A stretch of 64,000 bases of DNA from Kalmusia sp. IMI 367209 (taxonomy: Eukaryota > Ascomycota > Dothideomycetes > Pleosporales > Didymosphaeriaceae), in NCBI GenBank assembly GCA_027946365.1, contig JAPEUQ010000019.1:310001-374000 (forward strand), given 5' to 3'. Of the stretch, positions 34,457 through 44,865 are shown in pieces. The notes beneath the pieces were generated by a model. That model was not told the origin of the DNA, did no database searches, and saw only the letters and a list, made by a program, of their open reading frames with translations. The first letter of the stretch is position 1; each line of letters opens with the position of its first letter. Position numbers and translations under genes: made by a program.

Positions 34457-34542
34457 GCCCGCTCATAACCCCCCCTTCCAGCTCTACACACAAACTCGTC
34501 CCCAAATCAATTTCTTGACCGAAACTGAGCAGATTGAGCAGC

Positions 34543-34608
34543 ATGTTCTGCGTTTCGGACTCTAAAAATCCAGTGTGCCGCAGCACATGTTCTGTGTGTA
34601 GAGACTAA
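34543..34608 (+). CDS. Candidate 21-residue Cys-rich peptide
   Basis: First ATG after the promoter-like block opens a 21-codon frame with four cysteines spaced C-x8-C-x3-C-x2-C, ending in TAA. I do not recognise it. Very small Cys-rich proteins such as metallothioneins exist in ascomycetes, but this one lacks their C-x-C repeats. It could equally be a upstream frame in a non-coding or spliced transcript. Reported because promoter signals precede it. Confidence 0.2.
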   Translation: MFCVSDSKNPVCRSTCSVCRD

Positions 34609-35006
34609 AACTCGAAATGGCGTCAGTCGATGCGTGGGGTGAGAGTGGGAGGATAAAATCCAAAACAAGTATGAGACTGACCACATGTGTCGCGGTGCTT
34701 GTTGTATAGAAAGATGATGAGAAGGGGACTGATGTGAGGACTTGTGAGGAGAACACGGGGGTGAAAACGGCGAAGACGGCGAAGACAGCCACCTAATCAT
34801 GTAGATGGAAAGAATCAAGAAGCGCAGAAGACAAGAGCGACCGTTGCACATGGTAGTGTCCATGAGGGAGTCTCCAGCTCAGTGTAATAAAACGCAATAC
34901 ACGCTCTCACAGGGTGAAGTCGTATAAGCCTACAAATCTTCTCGAAGTCGTCATAACATGGTATCCCCTCTCGTTACCAACTCTACAACTACCCCACCCC
35001 CCAAAT

Positions 35007-36141
35007 CTATATCTTACTCGTCTCCCTCACCGCGTCCCGCAGCACATCCCTCGTGAGTTCCTCCCCCTTCTTACGCACCTCGCTCAGCCGTCCCACCCGC
35101 AACAACCGCCCAAGCATCTCCTCATCCCCAAAATGGCTGTTATGCTCGAAGTCGGGCTCCTCCCCGTACGCCACCCTCGCCGCATCGACCAGGATCCTCG
35201 CCGTCATCCCAAACACCCTGAACGAGCTCAGATTCTCGAACGCCGTGGGTTCAGGCCGGGGATCGTCGCCTTCAGGCACGCCCCCCTTCTTTGCTTCCGA
35301 ACCAGACAAAGACAACGAAGAAGCAGAAGAAGAGCGAGCAGGATTGCGCCTGAGCTGCGGAGCGGACGACGGCGGGGGCTTGGGGATGTAGAAATTGTGC
35401 ATGCGCCACCGCGACTCGTGCCAATCCGTCCACGTCCCCCTGTACCAGCTGTGCTTCCCCCCGGTACTGTTCACCGGACCCGGCTCCGCGCGCACCCACT
35501 CTTTGCGCAGGAACTGTGCGAAGGGCGCCGTGAACACGGCTGCGACTTCTTTGGGATCGAGCCGCGGGATCATCTTCTCTTCCACCGCCGACGCGGACTC
35601 GTTCGTTTCGCCCTCGTCGGACGAGGTAGACGTCGTAGGAGAGGTGCTAGGGCAAAGAAACGCAACACAAGGTCTGACTCCAAGCTCCGTCTTCGCAAGG
35701 TTGGCCGGGAGTTCGCACAGATGCTCTACGCGGAAGCCGGGCGGGAGCTTGGTATCTGTTGTGGGGAGCCCGATTTCCTCGTATGCTTCTCGACGCGCTG
35801 TTTCGAAGGGCTTCTCGTCGAGGGTGTCTGCCTTGCCGCCTGGGAGTGCTGCTTGTCCTGCGTAGTTTCGGAGAGTACTGAGCGGAATGGATGAGCGCCG
35901 CACGTCTTCGTCAGATACGTACACTTACGCGGCGCGCATCGTGAGCACGACTTTGAGATCGCCATAGCGATCTGGGAAGAGGAGTATGAGGACCGCGGCG
36001 CGGCGCGTGAGTGGGAGTTTGTTATAGGTGGTCGGCGGAGGTGTGTATGCGCGGAGGCGGGCGAGCGCTTGCTGATGGTCTGTCAGTCAATGCGATGAGG
36101 AATTGAGCGTCGTAAATTACAGCGGAAGCTTGCGATAGCAT
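35007..36141 (-). CDS. PCD1: Nudix hydrolase, Pcd1/CoA-diphosphatase type
   Basis: Peroxisomal-type Nudix enzyme that hydrolyses CoA and oxidised nucleotides. Exons 36141-36121 (21 nt), 36071-35929 and 35877-35007 (1,035 nt, 344 residues). The substrate-side motif is AATLRNYAGQAALPGGKAD, and the Nudix box is GGKADTLDEKPFETARREAY plus EEIGL (G-x5-E-x7-RE-x2-EE-x-G). Upstream, RRAAVLILLFPDRYGDLKVV forms the first strands. The C-terminal half is longer than in yeast, with Ser/Pro-rich linkers around HSWYRGTWTDWHESRW and FRVFGMTARILVDAARVAYG. The C-terminus (SKI) resembles a peroxisomal PTS1 tripeptide (S-K-hydrophobic), consistent with, but not proof of, that location. Confidence 0.92.
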
Positions 36142-36761
36142 ATTGAACGTTTAGAACAGGCGTTGCGCGAGCCATGTTGAGAGCTGGAGGTGAAGATGGT
36201 TCGCGGAAGCCGACTTGGAGGGGCTGTCGTCATGGCCGAGGCAATGCGTGCATGGATTAGTAGTACCGAATATGGCGAGCATATTCCAGTTCACGGCGCA
36301 AGATAGATGTGTCTTTTCTTTTTCGATTGTATGCATTGAAACCGTATCTATCATAGAGACCAGTCATTACTGTCATCAACAGCCCGCGTAGCCATGGAAA
36401 GGGTATCCCATCGCACCCGCAAGCCATGATAGCCAACAAAGTCGCAGCAGATACAGGTGGCCAAATGGCCAGAGTAAGAAACGTAATGAAATCCCCCACA
36501 CTGAACTTCCGCCGCACTTTTCTATACTCGCAAAACTTCCAAATACGTCTTTGGACATGAATGGACAAACGCCGATATGCCAGGAATGTAGTAAGGAAGC
36601 CTCCGCCTCTCATCTCCGATTGCTTTTTAGAAAACATGGAACGCAGGAGCAAAGCCTGACCGAGCAGGCGTGATCCGAATTAGGGTAGCACCAACTGAGC
36701 CAATACTCGCTCCTAGAGTGGACAAGTATGGATCAGCAATGCAATCGTGAAGTCGATACGT
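36142..36761. other. Intergenic region with a doubtful 131-codon frame
   Basis: Between the Nudix start and the eIF4A stop. A minus-strand frame at 36257-36652 encodes 131 residues with two hydrophobic segments (FITFLTLAIWPPVSAATLLA and FPWLRGLLMTVMTGLY). I know no family for it. It could be a small membrane protein, but it partly overlaps the likely Nudix promoter, and I give it low credit. Confidence 0.3.
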
Positions 36762-37145
36762 CTAGATAAGGTCGGCAACGTTCATGGGCATCTCCTCGAT
36801 CTGGGTGCTGTAGAACTGCTCGATCTCACGCATCATGCGGACGTCGTCGGCGGTGACGAAGTTGATGGCAACACCCTTACGTCCGAAACGACCACCACGA
36901 CCGATGCGGTGGATGTAGTTCTCGCGGTTGGCGGGCAAGTCGTAGTTGATGACCAAGGAAACTTGCTGGACATCAATACCACGGGCGAGAAGGTCGGTGG
37001 CGATCAAGACACGGGACGAGCCGGAACGGAACTCCTTCATGATAACGTCACGCTGGCCCTGGTCCATGTCACCGTGCATGGCGGAGACGGTGAAATCACG
37101 GGCAGTGAGCTTGTCGGTAAGCCAGTCGACCTTCCTACGGGTGTT

Positions 37146-37178
<33 letters not shown>

Positions 37179-38113
37179 TTCGTACAAGTCGGACAGGGTG
37201 TCGAGCTTCCAGTCTTCCTTCTCGACAGCAATGTAGAACTGCTTGATACCTTCGAGGGTAAGCTCGTCCTTCTTGACGAGGATACGGACGGGGTCACGCA
37301 TGAACTTGGTGGTGACCTCGAGCACATCCTGGGGCATGGTGGCGGAGAGCAGGACGACCTGGGTGGACTGCGGGAGCAGCTGGAAGATGTCGTAGATCTG
37401 CTCGGTGAAACCACGAGAAAGCATTTCGTCGGCCTCGTCGAGGACGAACATCTTCATGTGGTCAGTCTTCAGGACACGACGCTGAATCATGTCCTGGACG
37501 CGGCCGGGAGTGCCGACGACGACCTGGGGTCCTTCCTGGAGAGCCTTCATATCGTCACGAACGCTGGTGCCGCCAATGCAGGCATGGCACTCGACGTTCA
37601 TGAAGTCACCGATGGCGACAACAACCTTCTGGATCTGCTGTGCAAGCTCACGGGTGGGGGCGAGGATAAGAGCCTGGCAGGCCTTGATGTTGGGATCCAG
37701 CTTCTGGAGGACGGAGATGGAGAAGGTAGCCGTTTTACCGGTACCGGACTGAGCCTGCGCAATCACATCGTGGCCTGTCACTACGTCAGTCGCTGTCACG
37801 CTGCACGTTGGGCCGGAGATAGGCACTTACCCTTAATGACGGGCATGATGGCGCGCTGCTGGATGGCGGAAGGGCGCTCGAAACCGTAGGCGTAGACTCC
37901 GCGCAGGAGCTCAGCCTTCAGGTTCATCGCATCGAAGGAGTCGGTTGTCTCATCGTAGTTGGACTCGATCTGGCCTGCGCGGGGGCGTTAGAGCGGGCTG
38001 GCTACTGGATTTTCGCACTCGGGCGCTGCCGTTGCACGACGAGAGCGCGCGCTGGGCGCATTGCGGGGGAAAAACTCACCCTCAGGCACATCCTCAAGAC
38101 CTTTGTCAGCCAT
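36762..38113 (-). CDS. TIF1: ATP-dependent RNA helicase eIF4A
   Basis: DEAD-box helicase of the eIF4F cap-binding complex, unwinding mRNA leaders. Exons 38113-38080, 37974-37831 and 37774-36762 (1,191 nt, 396 residues), introns 105 and 56 nt. Motifs in order: Q-motif ([16 protein letters not shown]), AQSGTGKT (I), PTRELAQQ (Ia), [13 protein letters not shown] (Ib), DEADEM (II), SATMP (III), [11 protein letters not shown] (IV), [18 protein letters not shown] (V) and [13 protein letters not shown] (VI). C-terminus MPMNVADLI is exactly as in other fungi. Strong codon bias (C/G-ending) suits high expression. The first exon encodes [12 protein letters not shown]. Divergent from the JmjC gene. Confidence 0.97.
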
Positions 38114-38593
38114 GATTGTGAGTAAAAACTCGGGACTACAGGCGCTGCGCTGTAGTCGAGGGGTCGCTCGTGGCGGGGCTGTGGGCGGTGGTGATCCTCT
38201 GGATACCGCCGCTGTGGGTGCTGTAAGTCGCTGAAAAAGCTAGATACCAGATCCTCGCGCAGAGAATCGAAGGGGTATCTAGGGTAAGGTTTGTTCTGTG
38301 GTGTGTGGGTTTGGTTGAGATGGAGCGACAGATGCGAGGTGGGTGGGCTGCTTTTTGAAGTACTGGCAGGAAATTTTATCGCTTGCGCTAGTGATAGGCC
38401 GGTTAGCGTGGCGGCGCGCCCAAATATTCACCTGAGAGTCCTCTGGCAAACCGTGTTTCGCCTTCACCGTCTCGACTCGATCCGGTCGCTGACTCCTCGC
38501 TGCCTGTGCTTTGCCGCGTGGCAATTGCTTCGGAGAGCCCTGCTTTTGCTGCAATTTCCCAATCAAGCTGAACTCTCGCTTCATTCTTTCAAC
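38114..38593. other. Divergent promoter region eIF4A/JmjC
   Basis: 480 bp between start codons, C/T-rich on the coding strand of each gene near its start. No extra gene or repeat seen. Confidence 0.4.
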
Positions 38594-40338
38594 ATGACGC
38601 CCGGCATCCTAGAGACTAGCCACACCTCTACCGAACTGCCGCCACGCAAAAAGCTCAAGGTATCGTCACTGGTCCATGGCCTGGATGACGACGTAGAGAC
38701 CGTGGCGGCCGCTGTCCCTCCTCATCCATTGGGTATCAAACCAGCAGGTAACGCCTACACAGCCACAGAGAACATCAAAGCAAATTGTGGTTCATTCGCA
38801 CAGCTCCCTGACGAGCTGCTGAATCACATTTTTGAGTCATTCGATGCCGATGCACTCAGGCGTTTAGGAAGCACGTGCCGAGCGCTATACGCTTTTACGC
38901 GGCTCGATGAGCTGTGGAGAGCCCTATTTGTTAGGTAGGTGACTGTCTCCGGGATCACTGTCAACGTACGACACATGATTCTATGTTTAAGAAATATTTC
39001 TATAAACGGACAAAAGCACATCGGGAACCTGCCCAAAAGACCAATAATCCAATTTCCACGTCAGCCAGCATCTATGACTCTTTATCGTAGCTGGTCATTC
39101 CGTTCATCTGTGACTCAGAGTCACCGTAGTCCGCAATCCTACAGCCAAACTAACGAGAATCCAGTGCACCGCCTCCCGACTTCGTCTGGCGCGGAACCTG
39201 GCGCGCCACCTACCTAGGAATCTCCCCAGAAAATACCACTTCAATATCCTGCCGTAATCTCTTCTCGGACGTTTTATACCGACCTTTTCAATGCGCTCAC
39301 ATCTCTCTGGAGCCGTTCACTTCCAACATCCCCAAGCACAATGAAATTGAACGACTCTCGGATCTCACGTACGAGGAGTACGCCGAAAAATGGACGAACA
39401 AGCCTTTCATCCTTACTTCCCCGGTAAAAGAATGGCCCGTGTACGGCAAGTGGACGCCAGAGTACCTCCTGCAAACGTACCCAGACGTTAAATTCCGAGC
39501 CGAAGCCGTAGACTGGCCGATGGTGAAGTACATGTCCTACCTATCAAACAGCTCCGACGAGAGCCCGCTGTACCTCTTCGACCGCGCGTTCGTCGAAAAG
39601 ACTGGCATAGCCGTGGGGAAAGATGCTCCCAACGCGGCATACTGGCCGCCCACCTGCTTCGGCGAAGACCTCTTCGAGGTTCTCGGAGACCAACGCCCAG
39701 ACTGTCGGTGGATGATCATGGGCCCGAAACGCAGCGGGAGCACGTTCCATAAAGACCCCAACGCGACGAGTGCGTGGAACGCGGTGCTTACGGGCGCAAA
39801 GTACTGGCTGATGTTTCCTTCGTCGAGCAGCTTGCCTCCCCCGCCGGGCGTTATTCTCTCGGATGACCATTCGGAGATCACGTCGCCGTTGTCGATTGCA
39901 GAGTATCTTTTGACTTTCCACGCGCTGGCTCGGGAGACGCCTGGCTGTCGGGAAGGTATCTGCTATGCAGGAGAAATCCTACATGTACCTTCCGGCTGGT
40001 TCCATCTAGTCTTGAACCTCGAGGATAGTCTCGCATTGACGCAGAACTTCGTCCCTAAGAAGAAGCTGTCTGATGTATTCGCCTTCTTGAGGGATCAGCG
40101 GGACCAAGTGAGTGGCTTCAAGGACGAGGTCTGTGATCAAGCATACGAGCTCTTCGTCGAGCGCCTGCGCGAGATGCACCCAGAGATATTGGAGGAAGGA
40201 CTGGCAGAGCTGGAGAAGAAGAGTAAAGCAGGGAGGGGCAAATGGGAAGAGCTCACTAGAGCTGACGACGAAGGTGAGAGTGGTGGGTTTAGCTTCGGCT
40301 TCGGAGGCGATGATGATGAAGACGCGGACATTCCGTAA
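38594..40338 (+). CDS. F-box and JmjC domain protein (JMJD6-like oxygenase)
   Basis: Predicted Fe(II)/2-oxoglutarate oxygenase carrying an F-box, so possibly an SCF adaptor. Exons 38594-38934 and 39165-40338 (1,515 nt, 504 residues); 230-nt intron with CTAAC branch 17 nt before the AG. F-box at about 67-112 (FAQLPDELLNHIFESFDADA, LRRLGSTCRALYAF, LWRALFVR). JmjC domain at about 190-410: MIMGPKRSGSTFHKDPNATS supplies His309-x-Asp311 and EILHVPSGWFHLVLNLEDS the distal His394, with Lys at KYWLMFP likely for 2-oxoglutarate. The C-terminus is acidic. This F-box plus JmjC order is known in fungal and animal JMJD6-group proteins; substrate unknown (lysyl hydroxylation or demethylation are possibilities). 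Confidence 0.9.
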
Positions 40339-40656
40339 AAACCAAATTATGGAGTTCTGCTCACAAAGTACCTATCAACAATATGCTCATGGCGTGTAGC
40401 AGTCCTAATATACGTCCTACTCAAAGTTCATCAGCATGCCCTTCATGTACAAAACATACGTGCCACACCCACCCCACACGCACCAAGCCCACCCGGCAAA
40501 GCACACCTCAAAGAATTATAAATCAAGAATGATACTATTTTGACACCCCAAGCCCATCAATATCATGCATGTCGGACCTGCAAACCTCAAAGAACATACC
40601 CAATGCAAGCTCGAATAACACACCCTATTCGAACGGTATACCTCATGCCAAGCTAT
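40339..40656. other. Short convergent intergenic region
   Basis: 318 bp between stop codons of two convergent genes, AT-rich, consistent with overlapping 3' UTRs. Nothing else seen. Confidence 0.4.
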
Positions 40657-43600
40657 CTACTCTGCCAACACCGACCTTAGCATACTAACAAAGCTCGGGT
40701 GCAGCTTCAACAACTCCTCAATAGGCGGCTTTGTCGGCTCACCCGCCTTCCTCCGCAACTGCTCCGCAGCTCTAGCCCTGCGTTTCCGCTCCGCAGCAAT
40801 AGGATCCGCGAGATCCTCGTCATCGAAATCGCTGTCTTCATCGTCATCATCTGCGTCGTCGTCGAGCTCGAGGTCTTGGAGGTCGAGCTACGCATCGTTA
40901 GCAATCGCACCACAGATGTATGTGATGTGAAGGGTTAGACATACCTCATTGAGACCAAAGTCGCTCGTTTTGAACCCACCCATACCGCTGAGGAGATTGT
41001 CCGAATCTTCTCCTCCGCCACTAGCCATCTTCTGCCTTGTCTTATCCTGATGCCACTTCTTCCTCGCTGTCTGCCACTTGATCAGGCTATTGATCTCCTT
41101 GATCGCCTTCGCCCTATCGATCAGCTCAGAGTCCATGCCCCCTTGGAACAGCGCGTTCATATCCAGCTTACCACCACCCCCGGGTCCGTGCCTAAGGAAT
41201 TCGAGGATGCCTTCAAGCCAGCCCATGAGCTGCTCAAAGAGACCGTTGTCATGGATATGCACTTCGTGGACAAACTTGTAGAAATTGTCTTCATGTCTGG
41301 CGCATAGGTCGATAAAGGCTTGTACCGTTTGATTGGGGTCTGCAGAGACGTCTTGGCGTTGGCAGGCCTCGATGGTGCGGATGGTGTCGTCAACGAACAT
41401 CGCGAAGTCGGTGATGCTGTTGTAAACGTTTGCAGATTTGTAGACACGGACGAGAGGCTCATAGAAGATAGTAAAGAGGTCGCGGAAGAGTTGGAGAGTG
41501 GTGGGTTCTTCAATGAGTTCGAGCATCATGGATTTGTCACGTTGTCTTAAGCAGAGCTTCAGGTACTGCTTTAAATGTGCGAAGAGTTCGGCTCCCTGCC
41601 GGAGATCTTTGTCGAGCTGGATCGAGCCGTTGGTCGTAGCGACCGTCTTTGAACTGTAAGAACTTGATTTCCTGCTTAGGCGACCGCGAGTTGAGGTTTC
41701 CACGGCACTGTTCCAGGCGACATAAGCATTGAACACCTTTTCGATCTGCTCGGGTTGGAGTTCTGGTGTAATGTACTCAGATCTTAATATCGTTACAACG
41801 ATATCGATATTTTCTTTTGCCGCCTCTTCTCGTAATAGGTCTTGTACGTCCTCGTCGGCTTCGACAAAAGCCTTGAGTTTCGCGCAAAGAACTTCGTCCT
41901 TGATCTTTGTTGACCCGAGAGCGTCTAACGATTTTTGGACAGACCTGACACCATCATTAATTGCCATGCCGAACATTCGCTGCAATAAAGATCGTGAGCG
42001 GAAAGGTTGTGCTAAGAAGAGATCGAGAACTCCACTCATGACGGCTGCAGGATTCGCGTATCTGATAACTTGTTTAAGAACGCTGTACGGGACGAGAGAA
42101 TGGATGCGCTTGGCCTGGGCAAAAAGCTCTGGTGAATTGTCTTCGGCGAGGAACAAGTGGTATATTGTGGCCGCAACTTCGATGCGCAACCACTCGGCAA
42201 ATTTTTGATACTCTGGCTTGAGTTCTGAGATCTTGTTCTTGACTTTAATTTCCTGGAAAAGATGAGACAGGCCGTTGCTTTCCACAATCTCGCGTCGAAA
42301 CTTTTCCATGTGAATATCAAGCTCCGCCGCTCGTTGCCTTGCTACCTCATAGAATTGCTTCTGTTCTTCAATGCGCTTTTCATCCATTATCTTCCGTTTT
42401 TCAATATCTTCCATCTCTTCTTCATTTACTTCAATAGGATCACGAGTCAGGAACTCAGCCATTGCATTTGATTGCGCGATGGCCTCGTTTTGTAGAAAAT
42501 GTCGGAGAAAAGCGCGGAGAGATACACGCTGTTCCTCTCGATAGAGCACACGCGGTGGCTGGAAAGACAGATTTTCCCCGGATGCCCTAGGTGAACGCGG
42601 CGTCTTTGGAGTCCCTAATGATGTCGTCGAGCTGTTTCGCTTGTGACTGCCGTATAGCCAGCCCCGTAGACCGCCTCCGCCACTACTTTCATATTGGTCC
42701 GGTCCCGGGTCTTGTGTGGACACAGATGAGATAGAACTATCATCATCGTCCGCATTTGATGAAAGAAGAGAATCTTTTTTATTTTTGCGAGGAAGCGGGG
42801 GAAGAACTTTTCCAGGTAGTTCTAATCGTATCCTTTTATGTAGCTGTACAAAATCCGCATATCGACGGCCGATGTAGAAATCGTGGGAGCCGGATTGTTT
42901 GACTCTAATGAGATATTCCTACAGAGGCGTTAGCTCATTGTTCATAGCTTCGATTGGCCAATATCTCTCTGGGTGCACCTACTGCATGAGTATGGTACCG
43001 AAGATGCTTCTTGACCGACGTCGTCCGCACGCCTGCGACGTTTATGTCCCAACCATTAATGAAGTGCCCGTCTGGCGCATTCAACTTCAGGCCGTTCTCG
43101 TTCGCGCCACGGTCGACAATTTCCATCTCTGAAAAGCGTATCCTCTCCTCGTATCCGGATGCGGTAGGTATGCCGGAAACCATCATAAGTTCTACTAGCT
43201 TCTCCGCCTTCAGCGCGAGCTTCCTACGCTTGGTTTCTTCTAACCGATCCTCGGAAGACGATATGTTCTTGTTCGCAAATGACTCTAGAAACTATTGCAC
43301 AGGCAAGAGTCAGCCTTCAACGTCAGCCGTGATGTCGCCGCAGCACGTACCACTTGTAATTTGTCCTGCCAAAACTCCTTCTCCTTCGCCTTGTCTAGAA
43401 ATGGAAAGTTGCGAACATGGTGCACGAACATGTAGCGAAGGAGAGGCAGCTCAGAGTCTTCTGGGGCGACCTCCCCCGCATCTGAACGGAACGGTGCGCC
43501 GAAGCGCTGGAGGGCTGTGGGCGAGGAAAGCTCGGCGATCTCGAACTGAGTCTGCTGTGATATGAGTTCGCGCTTGAGGTCTTTTTGTTCGTCAGCAATT

Positions 43601-43853
43601 GCTAGTTAGTGGGGGTTGCGCGCCGCTCACAATGCTCTTGCTTGCCCGTCAAGACCGACCCTTCTGGGGGCACCGACATGGTAGAAAACTTGGAGAAGGT
43701 CGTATCATTCCGTGCTGCAGTTGGGCGCGTAGATGACGCCTCTGGCTCTCCGAGATCAGGAACAGAGGGAGCGTTGTCAGCTGTAGGCGGGGCCATTGTG
43801 GTGGGTTCGACAGAGCCGTTGAGTTGGAGGGAAGGCACGTCGCCGGATGCCAT
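40657..43853 (-). CDS. LEC1: PX domain protein of the Lec1/YPR097W family
   Basis: Large lipid-associated PX protein; the yeast relative affects lipid droplets and ergosterol distribution. Five exons: 43853-43631, 43601-43351, 43291-42983, 42918-40945 and 40887-40657 (2,988 nt, 995 residues). The N-terminal helical PX-associated domain spans about 75-200 (DLKRELISQQTQFEIAELSS, LPLLRYMFVHHVRNFPFLDK). The PX domain (about 235-420) has VKQSGSHDFYIGRRYADFVQ and LELPGKVLPPLPRKNKK, with a Ser-rich insertion before VSLRAFLRHFLQNEAIA. The DUF3818-type region follows (SGVLDLFLAQPFRSRSLLQR), then an acidic linker and a short Lys/Arg C-terminal exon ending SMLRSVLAE. All junctions are GT-AG and in frame. 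An ATG-containing frame beginning at 42723 alone would omit half the protein. Confidence 0.92.
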
Positions 43854-44865
43854 GATGAAGTAGTATACAACACAGACTAAAAAGACGTTGGCAGGGCGAG
43901 TCGAGACCCGGCTGTAGTAGCCGTAGTGGCTAGTGAGGATGTTGAAGCCGGTTCCGGCAATTCTTGGTGGGCGAAGCGTAGACGCGTGGTATATGACGAT
44001 GGTGGGGACTGTGGCTGAAGCTGCATCCAAGCTGAGGCTTGCAGCAGTTAGTCAAAGACCACGAAAAGGCCGAATGTGGTCCGTCAAGCACGATCAGCTG
44101 GTCGGGCCGCTACGTCCAAGGAAACCTGAGTAAAAGCGTGTCAGCACCTGCAAACGAAGCGCGTGTCGAGCCTGCTGGTTGCGTCACAGGCCATGGCGCA
44201 GCACACATCGGTGCACAACTGAGCCTTGATTGCAGCGTCAACAGAGTGTCGCCGGCCGCTCGTAGGTGTGTCCAAGGAACACACGGCATATTTCGTCTTG
44301 GCTCCTCACTAGGGACGCTTTGGACCGTCCTTTCCAAGATCCACTGGGCGACAGTGGCTGAAGGGAGATCCCCTCTAGCTTGGCAGATGAACCCCTTGGA
44401 TGATCGCTTGCTGGGATGCTTTCGGAAGGGCTTCACGTCCACGGAAACACACCGCAGTCGCCAAGAGACGTGACGCTCAGTGAACCACTGGGTCAGCGTT
44501 TATATCTTTCTGCGTTTCACATGCAGTTGCTTCGCACAACTAGAACATCAGATGGCACGTTTGATTCGGTCTACAGCTGTCTGGCCATTCTGCTAAGACT
44601 AGACTAGATGAGACAGCCGCACACGGTGAGGAAAAACCTTCTGACACCCACACATGATGGCCAGCTCTCGATATACTGATTGCACCTTGCAGCACGTGGC
44701 CTGCTACTAAGGCGGAGGCCGAATGGGAAGAAAGATCCAATGTGATAAAATACATGCACTCCACAAACACCAGCTCGATGGACAAACCATACTGTACACC
44801 CGCTACCCTGGAATAGATCGATACAGTTGTAAAACAGTCTACACACCCTTGCGCCGCTTCATATC
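43854..44865. other. Intergenic region
   Basis: 1 kb between the Lec1-like start and the ARS2 stop (same strand). No domain-bearing frame on either strand and no repeat noticed. Confidence 0.4.

Larger units (their letters stand above)
34008..35006. other. Intergenic region with a promoter-like block
   Basis: Between SNX4 and the convergent Nudix gene. At 34,396-34,423 a 6-bp unit (close to CGCAAA) repeats about four times. A TATAAAT at 34,450-34,456 is followed by a C-rich initiator-like stretch and a plus-strand leader. No long open frame follows; see the small Cys-rich frame at 34,543. Confidence 0.4.

Noticed and set aside
36257..36652. 131-codon minus-strand frame with two hydrophobic segments
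   Set aside because: Not listed as a gene: no known family and a position in the probable Nudix promoter; noted only in the intergenic entry.
36747..37889. 380-codon frame antisense to eIF4A
   Set aside because: Shadow of the codon bias of a highly expressed gene; eIF4A on the other strand is unmistakable.
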